DNA of 64,000 nt from assembly GCF_031583595.1 (NCBI RefSeq), contig NZ_CP134145.1, positions 3,720,001 through 3,784,000 of the forward strand, in the 5' to 3' direction. The notes under the pieces are model-generated. The model was given only the letters and a program-made list of their open reading frames with translations. It was not told where the DNA came from and did not search any database. The stretch comes from Thalassotalea psychrophila. Lineage in GTDB: Bacteria > Pseudomonadota > Gammaproteobacteria > Enterobacterales > Alteromonadaceae. Made by a program: the position numbers and the translations under genes. Shown piece after piece: positions 55,569 through 64,000 of this stretch. Position 1 is the stretch's first letter. Every line of letters starts with the position of its first letter.

Positions 55569-58121
55569 TTACTGACAGTTTATCACTGCCCTATCGGCTT
55601 TATTTATCTCAAGCTTAATATTAGCAAATGACAATGTTACTTCATCTTCACTAGACATAACAAAAGACTGATTAATTCTTGCCATATTGGCGCCATTTTG
55701 AATAAAGCAATTCAAATCAACACTAAGCTTTTGCCAACTGTTTATCGGCATAGAGCCAATATATTCACTAATATCGACTTTACCCAAACAGTCTTTTTCA
55801 CAATGCATTTCTAGCATTACTCTCGCAGAAGATATTTGTTCTTTACGCAATTCAAAGGTAATTGCGGCACTCCTTTCAGCATATGAACGGAAGTCTTCAA
55901 CAAAATTGCTTCGTAAGCTTACAGAGCCCTTACCTTCTCCAGTAAAGGTAATCGTACGAGCGTCTTCCTGAATATCTTTATCCATAGTTTTAAGTTTGAT
56001 CGCAGGTAATTCAACAATTGAACTTGTTACTTGTTCTGTGTGTTCACCAGAAGATAAATTAATTTCCCATGGTGCTTTTACTGCTTGTTGAAATAATATC
56101 AACTCCTGCTTAATCTCACCTTTAGTGACAATCTCATTAAGATCATCAGTTAACACATTATCATCACCATATTTTAAGCCAAAACCATACGGTAATAATG
56201 GATCATAATTTTCATCATTGCGGTTAACCACAGTTTGAACCGCTGATTTCGGCCAAGAAAAAGATAATTTTCCTTTAAAGTCATAATTAACAGAACCATC
56301 GGGGTTTGAAAATAACACTTCACTTACGCCTTCACCTTCACTGCCCGGTAACCAAGTAGCAACAAAAGCATCTGAGGCATTTAATTCAGCATTTACCCAC
56401 ATCGGTCGGCCAGATATAAACACCGAAACTACAGGGACTCCCTGTGCTTTTAATTTTTGTAATAATGCTAAGTCTGCTTTATTGCCCCGCTGATAATCTA
56501 GGTTATCAATATCACCGGTACCTTCTGCATACGGCTCTTCACCAAATACCACTATGGCAACATCAGGTTTAGTTTTAAAGTTACCGTCAACAGCTAATTC
56601 AATATTACCACCAGCAGTACTTACAACGTTTTCAAAACCTGCGTAAATAGAACTTCCCCCCGGAAAGTCTGAATTTTCATTACCAGTTCCCTGCCATGTT
56701 ATAGACCACCCCCCTGATTGCTTGCCGATATTATCGGCTCCATCGCCGGCAACCAAAATATTCGCATTAGGGTTTAGTGGTAATATATTGCCTTTATTCT
56801 TCAGTAAAACTAACGATTCCCTTACCGCCTGGCGAGCAACATCTCTATGTTCTTGTGCACCAATCAATTCCACTTTACCTGATACGGCACGATTAGCAGG
56901 GCTTGGCTTGTCGAATATGCCGGCACGAAGTTTAACTCTTAATATACGACTTACCGCATCATCAATACGTGCTTGTGGTATCTCACCCGCTTTAACTTGC
57001 GAAATAGTGTTTTCATATAATGGTTTCCAAGCATCTGTTGGTACCATGAATATATCTAAACCCGCATTAATGGTTTGACTGCAGTTGTCATTAGTACATC
57101 CTGGGATTTGACCATGGCCATTCCAATCACCAACAACAAAACCATCGAAGCCCATTTTGTCTTTTAATACAGTGGTTAATAGATATTTATTGCCGTGATT
57201 TTTTTCACCATGCCAACTATTAAAAGATGCCATAACTGACTGTGCACCAGCCGTTAAACCGCCGACATAACCTTGACCATGAATATCAAATAACTCTTGC
57301 TCGCTGGCAATATTGTTGCCTTGATCATCGCCGCCTTCAGTGCCGCCATCTCCCAAGAAATGCTTAACCGTTGATATTACGCGACTATCGCCTAAAAAGT
57401 CTTTATCTGGATGTCCTTGTAGACCTTTCACTATCGCAGATGAATATTCTCGAACAATCTCAGGATCTTCCGAGTACCCCTCATAGGTACGTCCCCAACG
57501 ATCATCTCTAACAACGGCAACTGTAGGAGCAAAGACCCAATCAATACCAGTAACCATCACTTCTGTTGCTGTAATTGCGGCAATTTTTTCAATTAATTCA
57601 GGATTATTTGCTGCCCCTAAACCAATGTTATGTGGAAACAACGTAGCACCAATAACATTGTTATGACCATGCACGGCATCTGTGCCCCAAATGGTTGGGA
57701 TACTATTGCCATCAATCGAGTCGTCGATTGAAGCTTGATACATATCTTCTGCTAATTTGATCCAATCACTTGGGGTTGCATGTTTGTCGTTATTAGGAAA
57801 TGCTCCACCACCATTTAAGTAAGAACCAAAGCCGTAGGTGCGCATATCTTCTACCGTTATATCGCGAATTTCCGGTTGGATCATCTGTGCGACTTTTTGC
57901 TCAAGTGTCATTGTTGACAATATATCTTTTATTTTTTTCTCAAGCACAACATCTTGTTTAACGGGTATATCGAGCATTGGCCAAATATCAATATTATACT
58001 GAAGTTTAACTCCAGCATCAGCGGTTTTCTCTACATAGCTTTCTTCTGATTGCTCCTTAGAACAACCAACTACAGTAATAAAAAGAGTAGATAGTAATAA
58101 TTTAATTTGTACATTTTTCAT
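55569..58121 (-). CDS. GH3 beta-glucosidase/exo-beta-glucanase lipoprotein
   Basis: An 850-residue glycoside hydrolase family 3 enzyme. The lipoprotein signal (VVGC, Cys20) anchors it in the envelope. The TIM-barrel domain includes WGTDAVHGHNNV, KHFLGDGGTEGGDDQGNN and the nucleophile Asp332 in VVGDWNGHG; the second GH3 domain follows (VVFGEEPYAEG), and a C-terminal jelly-roll-like region ends the protein. The layout resembles the marine exo-1,3/1,4-beta-glucanase ExoP of Pseudoalteromonas. It hydrolyses beta-glucan oligomers, releasing glucose for the adjacent transporter gene, 12 bases upstream in the same operon. Confidence 0.92.
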   Translation of the reverse strand: MKNVQIKLLLSTLFITVVGCSKEQSEESYVEKTADAGVKLQYNIDIWPMLDIPVKQDVVLEKKIKDILSTMTLEQKVAQMIQPEIRDITVEDMRTYGFGSYLNGGGAFPNNDKHATPSDWIKLAEDMYQASIDDSIDGNSIPTIWGTDAVHGHNNVIGATLFPHNIGLGAANNPELIEKIAAITATEVMVTGIDWVFAPTVAVVRDDRWGRTYEGYSEDPEIVREYSSAIVKGLQGHPDKDFLGDSRVISTVKHFLGDGGTEGGDDQGNNIASEQELFDIHGQGYVGGLTAGAQSVMASFNSWHGEKNHGNKYLLTTVLKDKMGFDGFVVGDWNGHGQIPGCTNDNCSQTINAGLDIFMVPTDAWKPLYENTISQVKAGEIPQARIDDAVSRILRVKLRAGIFDKPSPANRAVSGKVELIGAQEHRDVARQAVRESLVLLKNKGNILPLNPNANILVAGDGADNIGKQSGGWSITWQGTGNENSDFPGGSSIYAGFENVVSTAGGNIELAVDGNFKTKPDVAIVVFGEEPYAEGTGDIDNLDYQRGNKADLALLQKLKAQGVPVVSVFISGRPMWVNAELNASDAFVATWLPGSEGEGVSEVLFSNPDGSVNYDFKGKLSFSWPKSAVQTVVNRNDENYDPLLPYGFGLKYGDDNVLTDDLNEIVTKGEIKQELILFQQAVKAPWEINLSSGEHTEQVTSSIVELPAIKLKTMDKDIQEDARTITFTGEGKGSVSLRSNFVEDFRSYAERSAAITFELRKEQISSARVMLEMHCEKDCLGKVDISEYIGSMPINSWQKLSVDLNCFIQNGANMARINQSFVMSSEDEVTLSFANIKLEINKADRAVINCQ

Positions 58122-58133
58122 AATTTAGTTCCG

Positions 58134-59402
58134 CTATTTTGCGATTAATTTTGTTACTGGTTTTGACCCAACCAAACCATAATAAACAATGAATACATAA
58201 CAAATAATTGGTAGAAAAAAAGACGCTTGTAAGCCAATTAAATCTGCAAAAACGCCCTGTAGAACAGGTACCAGTGCACCACCAACAATTGCCATACATA
58301 AAATTCCTGAGCCTTGTGATGTGTGTTTACCTAAACCGATAACAGCAAGGCTGAAGATTGTCGGGAACATAATTGAGTTTGCTAAACCCACCGATAAAAT
58401 AGCCCACATTGCCAAAGCACCAGATCCCATCATTGCCACAACCAGCAATACACAAGCCACGATTGCATTAAATGCCAACACCTTTCCGGCAGATATTTTT
58501 TGCATTACTGCCGCACCAATAAAACGACCGACCATCGCCCCCCCCCAGTAATACGCTATATATTTCGCCGCTTCTGACTCCTCAAGGCTGGCTATATTTG
58601 GGTCAGCAAAAAAGCTAACTAAAAAACTACCAATAGAAACTTCTGCACCAACATAAACAAAAATACCTACCGCGCCTAACACTAAATGAGAATATTGCCA
58701 CGCACTACCGGTAACATTTGAACTTTCATCATGCGCTTGCTCATCTTCAATGTGAGGCAACTTGAGCCATGCGAAGACTGCAGCCAAAATCAATAACATA
58801 GCGGCTAGAAACACATATGGCATTTGTACAGCCGCGGCTTTGTCTTGAGCACTTGCTAGTGCACCCGCAGCTTCATTTAAGATTAAATAAGCCCCAAAAA
58901 ATGGTGCAACCGTTGTACCTAAAGAATTAAACGCCTGAGTTAGTGTTAAGCGTGAAGAAGCTGTTTCTGCTTTACCTAAACAGCTTACATAAGGGTTGGC
59001 TGAAACTTGTAAAAGCGTAATACCTGAAGCCAAAATGAATAGTGCCAATAAAAACACAGGATAACTGTGCATTGAGGCTGCCGGATAAAATGCCAAGCAA
59101 CCGACAGCAGCTATGATCAAACCAGTGACGATACCTCGTTGATATCCATACTGTTTAACTAACTTACCGGCTGGTAATGAAACGATAAAATAAGCGCCAA
59201 AAAAGCAAAACTGCACCAACATTGCTTGCGCATAAGATAAATCAAATACCCCCTTTAAATGTGGAATTAAAATATCATTTAAACAGGTAATAAAACCCCA
59301 CATAAAAAATAATGATGTTAGGGATACTAAGGCAAAATTGTAGTCGCCTGTAGATTGAGATGAGATTTTATTTTCCGTTGACGGAATCGTTGCACCAGCC
59401 AT
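58134..59402 (-). CDS. FucP-type sugar:H+ symporter
   Basis: A 422-residue MFS transporter with about twelve membrane helices, resembling the glucose/galactose or fucose permease (FucP/GluP) family: [34 protein letters not shown] and [11 protein letters not shown] near the N-terminal half. It probably brings glucose released by the GH3 lipoprotein into the cell. First gene of the minus-strand operon; its promoter lies beside two LacI-type operators shared with the GH1 operon. Confidence 0.87.
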   Translation of the reverse strand: MAGATIPSTENKISSQSTGDYNFALVSLTSLFFMWGFITCLNDILIPHLKGVFDLSYAQAMLVQFCFFGAYFIVSLPAGKLVKQYGYQRGIVTGLIIAAVGCLAFYPAASMHSYPVFLLALFILASGITLLQVSANPYVSCLGKAETASSRLTLTQAFNSLGTTVAPFFGAYLILNEAAGALASAQDKAAAVQMPYVFLAAMLLILAAVFAWLKLPHIEDEQAHDESSNVTGSAWQYSHLVLGAVGIFVYVGAEVSIGSFLVSFFADPNIASLEESEAAKYIAYYWGGAMVGRFIGAAVMQKISAGKVLAFNAIVACVLLVVAMMGSGALAMWAILSVGLANSIMFPTIFSLAVIGLGKHTSQGSGILCMAIVGGALVPVLQGVFADLIGLQASFFLPIICYVFIVYYGLVGSKPVTKLIAK

Positions 59403-59526
59403 AATGTTTCCTCTGTAACCTCTGCTTGGGTTTCAAATATATGGTAAAAAAGATGTTTACCTAGTTTTTAGCGATTGTTTGCGGTTAAATGTTGACCTTT
59501 TGTTATTTTAGCGTTAACCTCAAACA

Positions 59527-59540
59527 TGTAAGCGCTTTCA
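59527..59540. promoter_or_regulatory. LacI-type operator 3 (divergent promoter)
   Basis: TGTAAGCGCTTTCA, a one-base variant of the receptor operators. It lies between the divergent FucP-type and GH1 genes. Confidence 0.78.
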
Positions 59541-59586
59541 TTTATACCACAAAATTGCTCAAAAGCAATTTTTTTTAACAATTCAA

Positions 59587-59600
59587 TGTAAGCGCTTTCA
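59587..59600. promoter_or_regulatory. LacI-type operator 4 (divergent promoter)
   Basis: A second TGTAAGCGCTTTCA, 60 bases from operator 3, the same paired layout as before the TonB receptor. Confidence 0.78.
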
Positions 59601-59768
59601 TCTGGATTATAAAAATAATAATAGTAACAACAATAATAAACTTACGTACTGAGCTAGCATATCCCTAGCTTACTATTGAGCCGTAAGACGCTAATATTCC
59701 TAGACTGTTTAAGGTTTGATGGTCTAGGAATAATTTATAATAAATTAAAACAGGACTTGTCGTCTGCT

Positions 59769-61100
59769 ATGAAGATCTCATTACCACAACGCTCAAAAAT
59801 GCTAAGCAAAAATTTTCTCTATGGTGTTGCTACAGCATCTTTTCAGATAGAAGGAGGCATTAATTCTCGGTTGCCATGTATTTGGGACACCTTCTGCAAA
59901 AAAGAAGGCACAATTTCTGACAAAAGTGATGGCAGCATTGCTTGTGATCATTACAATTTATGGCAACAAGATGTAGAGCTTATTGACCAACTAGGAGTCG
60001 ATGCTTATCGATTATCTATTTCTTGGCCAAGAGTTATGAATCAAGATGGTAGCGCTAATCAACAAGGCTTAGATTTTTACATTAAATTATTAGATGTCCT
60101 TAATGCCAAAGGCATTAAACCTTTCGTAACGCTTTATCATTGGGATTTACCGCAATATTTAGAAGATACCGGTGGTTGGCTAAACAGAGAAACAGCCTAT
60201 AAGTTTGCTGAGTATGCCAAGTTGGTAACAACAGCATTAGGTAAAAGAGTTCATTCCTACGCGACGTTTAACGAACCATTTTGTAGTGCATATTTAGGTT
60301 ATGAAGTTGGTATTCATGCACCGGGAAAAGTAGGTAAAGAGTATGGGCGCAAGGCCGCTCATCATATTTTACTTGCTCATGGTTTAGCCATGGATGTGCT
60401 CAATAAATATAGCCCAAACAGCATGAATGGTATTGTTTTAAACTTTACTCCCGCTTATCCAGCTACTGACTCTCCAGAAGATCTAGCGGCAACTAAATTT
60501 GCTGACGATTATAACAATCAATGGTATATCAAGCCGTTATTTGATGGCTGTTACCCTGATACTATTGATTTACTAAACGATGCTCATAAGCCTGACATAG
60601 TTGATGGAGATATGGACATCATTTGTAAAAAAATGGACTTCTTAGGCGTCAACTTTTATACCAGAGAAGTTTTTAAAGCAGATGCAGTTGAACCATTTAT
60701 GGTTATTCCACCAGAGAATGTTCCGCTTACAGATATGGGCTGGGAAATCTACCCGCAAGCCTTTACTGACTTGCTAACCAGTTTGAATGAAAAATATCAG
60801 CTGCCACCTGTTTATATCACTGAAAATGGTTGTGCTATGCCTGACACCATTGAAAACAACCTGGTCGATGATCAAAACCGCATTGGCTATTATCAACAAC
60901 ATTTAAATGCATTGCATGATGCCATAGAACAAGGCGTTAACGTAAAAGGTTATTTTGCCTGGAGTTTAATGGACAATTTTGAATGGGCACTAGGGTATAG
61001 CAAACGATTTGGTATAGTCTATGTAGATTATGAAACCCAACAACGCACTATAAAAGCAAGTGGCAAAGCTTACAGCGAGCTACTTGCACAAAGAACTTAA
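59769..61100 (+). CDS. GH1 beta-glucosidase
   Basis: A cytoplasmic glycoside hydrolase family 1 enzyme that cleaves beta-glucosides such as cellobiose or laminaribiose. From ATG 59769 (MKISLPQRSK) it has 443 residues, the usual GH1 size; another ATG ten codons on is possible, while a TTG at 59676 gives an atypical extension. The acid/base is Glu169 (TFNEPF) and the nucleophile Glu352 (YITENG); the N-terminal FLYGVATASFQIEGG is a family signature. It forms an operon with the GPH symporter and lacI regulator. Confidence 0.93.
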   Translation: MKISLPQRSKMLSKNFLYGVATASFQIEGGINSRLPCIWDTFCKKEGTISDKSDGSIACDHYNLWQQDVELIDQLGVDAYRLSISWPRVMNQDGSANQQGLDFYIKLLDVLNAKGIKPFVTLYHWDLPQYLEDTGGWLNRETAYKFAEYAKLVTTALGKRVHSYATFNEPFCSAYLGYEVGIHAPGKVGKEYGRKAAHHILLAHGLAMDVLNKYSPNSMNGIVLNFTPAYPATDSPEDLAATKFADDYNNQWYIKPLFDGCYPDTIDLLNDAHKPDIVDGDMDIICKKMDFLGVNFYTREVFKADAVEPFMVIPPENVPLTDMGWEIYPQAFTDLLTSLNEKYQLPPVYITENGCAMPDTIENNLVDDQNRIGYYQQHLNALHDAIEQGVNVKGYFAWSLMDNFEWALGYSKRFGIVYVDYETQQRTIKASGKAYSELLAQRT

Positions 61101-61141
61101 TACACCAGAATAATTATAATTATAAATAGAAAGGGTCTGTA

Positions 61142-62470
61142 ATGCTTTCAGTTAAAGAAAAAATGTCATATGGCTTAGGCGATACTGCCAGTAATATCAT
61201 TTGGCAAACAGTGATGATGTTTTTGTTGGTATATTATACCGATGTTGTTGGTTTAGCTCCTGCCGCCGTTGGTACTATGTTTTTACTAGTACGTGTCGTC
61301 GATGCGATCACTGATCCTCTTATGGGGGCAGTAGCGGATAGAACTCGAACTAAATATGGCCAATTTCGCCCTTACTTAGTATGGCTGGCACTGCCGTTTG
61401 GCTTAATTAGTGTACTAGCTTTCACTACACCTGATTTTTCTGAAAGTGGTCGTTTAATCTATGCATTTGTAACTTACACATTGCTGATGATGGTTTATAC
61501 CGCAATTAATATACCTTACTCTGCTCTTGGTGGTGTTATTACTGCAGATCCAAAAGAACGTGTAACGGTACAAACTTATCGTTTTATTTTTGCCATGCTC
61601 GGCGGCGCCTTTATAGCCGCCTGTACTATGCCTATGGTGGAATATTTTGGTAATGGCGACAACGCCAAAGGCTATCAATACACCATGATAGTGATGAGTA
61701 TCATGGGCGTTATTATGTTTTTGCTATGCTTTGCTGGTACTAAAGAGCGAGTAGTCACCCCTGTTTCACAAAAATCTAGTTTTAAAGATGACTTCAAATC
61801 ACTTTGGAAAAATGATCAATGGCGTATTTTATGTTTAGCGGCTGTATCATTACTTACCGGACAAATATTACGTTTTTCTTTATCCGTTTATTACGTGAAA
61901 TATTTCCTTGGCCGTGAAGATCTGGTTTCAGCGTTTATTACCCTAGGCATGATTGGCAGTATTGCAGGTGTTGCTTTAGCTCAGCCGTTAGCGAAAAAAG
62001 TCTGTAAAATTAAAGCCTATATATCGTTACAAACAATAGCCGCAATTATTTGTGCGTTAAGTTACTTTATTGGTAGCGAACAACTTACTTTAGCATTTGT
62101 TGTGTTCTTCTTATGGCGCTTCTTCCTTGAAATGGCAACACCATTACTTTGGGCAAAAATGGCTGATACCATCGATTATGGTCATTGGAAAACCGGTGTT
62201 AGAATTACTGGTATCGTATATTCATCGGTAGTATTTTTTATTAAATTAGGTCTCGCCTTAGGCGGAGCTTTAGCCGGTTGGTCTCTAGCTTATTACGGTT
62301 ATCAAGCCGATATGGAACAAACTGAAGCTACAAAACAAGGGATTTTATTATCGTTTACCTTGTTTCCAGCAATAGGTTCTTTATTAGTTGCTTTCATTAT
62401 GCGTTGGTACATATTAGATGACAAAAAGGTCGCTGACATACACCAACAACTTAATCAGGCTACTGGTTAA
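61142..62470 (+). CDS. GPH-family sugar:cation symporter
   Basis: A 442-residue MelB-like glycoside-pentoside-hexuronide symporter with about twelve helices. The motifs MSYGLGDTASNIIW at the start and VVDAITDPLMGAVADRTRTKYGQFRPYL between helices are family hallmarks. It likely imports beta-glucoside disaccharides for the upstream GH1 enzyme, 41 bases before it, complementing the FucP-type monosaccharide uptake on the other strand. Confidence 0.92.
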   Translation: MLSVKEKMSYGLGDTASNIIWQTVMMFLLVYYTDVVGLAPAAVGTMFLLVRVVDAITDPLMGAVADRTRTKYGQFRPYLVWLALPFGLISVLAFTTPDFSESGRLIYAFVTYTLLMMVYTAINIPYSALGGVITADPKERVTVQTYRFIFAMLGGAFIAACTMPMVEYFGNGDNAKGYQYTMIVMSIMGVIMFLLCFAGTKERVVTPVSQKSSFKDDFKSLWKNDQWRILCLAAVSLLTGQILRFSLSVYYVKYFLGREDLVSAFITLGMIGSIAGVALAQPLAKKVCKIKAYISLQTIAAIICALSYFIGSEQLTLAFVVFFLWRFFLEMATPLLWAKMADTIDYGHWKTGVRITGIVYSSVVFFIKLGLALGGALAGWSLAYYGYQADMEQTEATKQGILLSFTLFPAIGSLLVAFIMRWYILDDKKVADIHQQLNQATG

Positions 62471-62562
62471 TTTGGCTGCAATCATGATACAGTGTCACCC
62501 AAAATAAGGTTATAATTTTTCTACTAATTATTTAATTCAATAACTCTAAGGATCAGCGTTAA

Positions 62563-63561
62563 ATGGCCACAATTTATGAAGTGTCGGAATTAGCAGGAGT
62601 ATCTCTTGCAACTGTTTCGCGAGTAATGAATAACAATGCGAAAGTAAGCGACAAAACGCGAACTAAAGTATTGCAGGCCATGGATAAATTAGGATATAAA
62701 CCAAATTCTATTGCGCAATCCTTAGCGTCTAATCGTACCAATAGTGTCGGTGTATTAGTTTCTGAATTACATGGTGGATTCTTTGGTTTTATCATGGACG
62801 GTATTGAAAACGAACTTCGTATAGCCAACAAGCATATTATTATTACCACTGGTCATAGTGATGAAGCGCAAGAAAAAAGCGCTATTGATTTTTTAATTAG
62901 CCGAAAGTGTGATGCGCTAATTTTACTAACAGATTCAGTAGATGATGACTATCTCATTAGTATTTCAAAAACTATCCCGACAGTGCTTGTTAACCGTAAA
63001 ATAAATGGTATTGCCAATAATTGTATTAGCTTGAATAACGAGCAAGGTGGTTACTTAGCAACAAAGGCATTAATAGAAAAGGGCCACGAAGACATAGCTT
63101 ACATTGCAGGACCAGACTGGAAAGTTGATTCTCACGATCGTCTTTTAGGCCATAAAAAAGCCCTTACTGAACATAATTTAGCTTATAAAACCGAGCTTTT
63201 CTTTCAGGGTGATTTTAATGAAGACAGCGGTTTTGACGGATTTAACCAATTAAAGACAGCAGCAACAAAATTTACTGCAATAGCTTGCGGAAATGATGAA
63301 ATGGCATCAGGCGCGATGAAAGCGGCAAGAAAACAAGGCTTAGATTTACCCAAAGATCTATCTATAGTCGGTTTTGATAATAATATGTTTGCCAGTTATT
63401 TATATCCAGAGCTAACTACTGTAGATAACTCTGCATATTTTATGGGTAAAATGGCAACTGACATTATTTTAAAAAGTGTTTATAAACAAGATGATATTAC
63501 TATCCAGAATGTATTTGAACCAAAATTAGTGCAACGTAACTCTATCGCTTCAATATCATAA
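62563..63561 (+). CDS. LacI-family transcriptional regulator
   Basis: A 332-residue LacI/GalR repressor. The N-terminal helix-turn-helix (TIYEVSELAGVSLATVSRVM) and hinge (KPNSIAQSLASNRTNSVG) are followed by a periplasmic-binding-protein-like effector domain. Gene order (GH1, GPH, lacI) makes it the probable reader of the TGTAAGCGCTT(A/T)CA operators in this region, with a beta-glucoside or glucose derivative as inducer. Assignment of operator to regulator is inference. Confidence 0.9.
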   Translation: MATIYEVSELAGVSLATVSRVMNNNAKVSDKTRTKVLQAMDKLGYKPNSIAQSLASNRTNSVGVLVSELHGGFFGFIMDGIENELRIANKHIIITTGHSDEAQEKSAIDFLISRKCDALILLTDSVDDDYLISISKTIPTVLVNRKINGIANNCISLNNEQGGYLATKALIEKGHEDIAYIAGPDWKVDSHDRLLGHKKALTEHNLAYKTELFFQGDFNEDSGFDGFNQLKTAATKFTAIACGNDEMASGAMKAARKQGLDLPKDLSIVGFDNNMFASYLYPELTTVDNSAYFMGKMATDIILKSVYKQDDITIQNVFEPKLVQRNSIASIS

Positions 63562-63589
63562 GCTATTAGGTTTAGTACTGCCGTTGGTA

Positions 63590-64000
63590 TTAGTGCAGTT
63601 TAATTTTTCCAAATACACTAGCATCAATATAGCCTAGATTTTTATCGCCATTTTTAGGTTTTATATCATCTGATCCTATAAAATGTTCACGTTCTTTACT
63701 GCCATCATTATCGCAATAAGCCAACATAAAACCGATAACTTTGCCTTTTGTTAATTTCACGGGTGTATGCTTACCTTTTAGAGTGAAACTATCATCATAC
63801 AATTTTATAGCTAACTCCCAGGTGATCACATTTTCAGGACTAGCATTTCTTTGCCAGCCACTTTGCACATGTTCATTAAGTAAAATAAAATTAGTACTAC
63901 CATCTGAGTTTTTAGGCCCGATATCAGCGACTTGGTTATCTAACGCGACATGATAAGCAAAGGCATTAAAACTAAATTGATGTTTACCTCCTGACGCATC
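63590..64000 (-). CDS. CBM9-like sugar-binding protein, partial
   Basis: An open frame from the window end (64000) down to a stop at 63590; the 5' part is outside, so at least 136 residues of the C-terminus are seen. The segments NVITWELAIKLYDDSF, GKVIGFMLAYCDNDG and EHFIGSDDIKPKNG resemble the family 9 carbohydrate-binding fold of secreted glycan-binding proteins. A shorter frame from a GTG at 63868 is only part of it. Convergent with lacI, and fits the carbohydrate locus. Confidence 0.65.
   Translation of the reverse strand, partial: DASGGKHQFSFNAFAYHVALDNQVADIGPKNSDGSTNFILLNEHVQSGWQRNASPENVITWELAIKLYDDSFTLKGKHTPVKLTKGKVIGFMLAYCDNDGSKEREHFIGSDDIKPKNGDKNLGYIDASVFGKIKLH

Noticed and set aside
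1-64000. CRISPR array, rRNA or tRNA genes
   Set aside because: No regularly spaced repeats, no tRNA-like cloverleaf with a GTTCRA arm, and no rRNA stretches were recognised. The short tandem repeat at 29124 has no spacers.

Overview
The window looks like chromosomal DNA of a marine gammaproteobacterium of the order Alteromonadales, most likely a Colwelliaceae member (Thalassotalea/Colwellia type). The evidence is AT-rich DNA, enterobacterial-like housekeeping synteny (fldB, dsbC, recJ, prfB, lysS), a TonB-receptor/glycoside-hydrolase locus typical of marine polysaccharide degraders, and a periplasmic nitrate reductase cluster. The genus call is inference from protein flavour and gene order; no rRNA or tRNA gene was seen.

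Layout. 1-4.2 kb: an edge fragment, a large PKD-repeat lipoprotein and a long gene-free stretch. 4.2-11.9 kb: lysS, prfB (with its programmed frameshift), recJ and dsbC on the minus strand, then fldB and srmB on the plus strand. 12-24.4 kb: an HtrA-type protease, a TIGR03545/TIGR03546 membrane pair, yaaA, a transaldolase, a small DUF3545 protein, a hemolysin-III family protein, a FabH-like synthase, an ABC-2 exporter and tmcA.

24.5-41.1 kb is a molybdenum/nitrate respiration island. It holds napEFDABC behind an FNR-like box, moeA, a porin, a Moco riboswitch, moaA-mobA-moaBCDE, modABC and moeB. It encodes nearly everything for making Mo-bis-MGD, importing molybdate and building the periplasmic nitrate reductase that uses it. 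Four other genes (a membrane protein, a DsbA-like protein, a secreted DUF protein and the porin) lie between the nap and moa blocks.

41.2-46.2 kb holds small stress and housekeeping genes: rmf, a DUF3820 protein, msrA, a CnoX-like co-chaperone, a LURP-one protein, a lipoprotein, a DUF2750 protein and a class 1A (fumarate-type) dihydroorotate dehydrogenase.

46.4-64 kb is a beta-glucoside/beta-glucan utilisation locus. It contains a TonB-dependent receptor; an operon of flavin-dependent halogenase, SapC, cupin/JmjC-like oxygenase, second halogenase and a secreted deacetylase; a divergent pair of transcripts (FucP-type transporter + GH3 lipoprotein on minus; GH1 + GPH symporter + LacI regulator on plus); and a partial CBM9-like gene at the edge. 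Near-identical LacI-type palindromes (TGTAAGCGCTTACA and TGTAAGCGCTTTCA) occur in pairs before the receptor and in the divergent promoter, with a single copy just before the distant porin gene. The halogenase/SapC/oxygenase cassette embedded in sugar-uptake genes is the most interesting candidate for an undescribed system.
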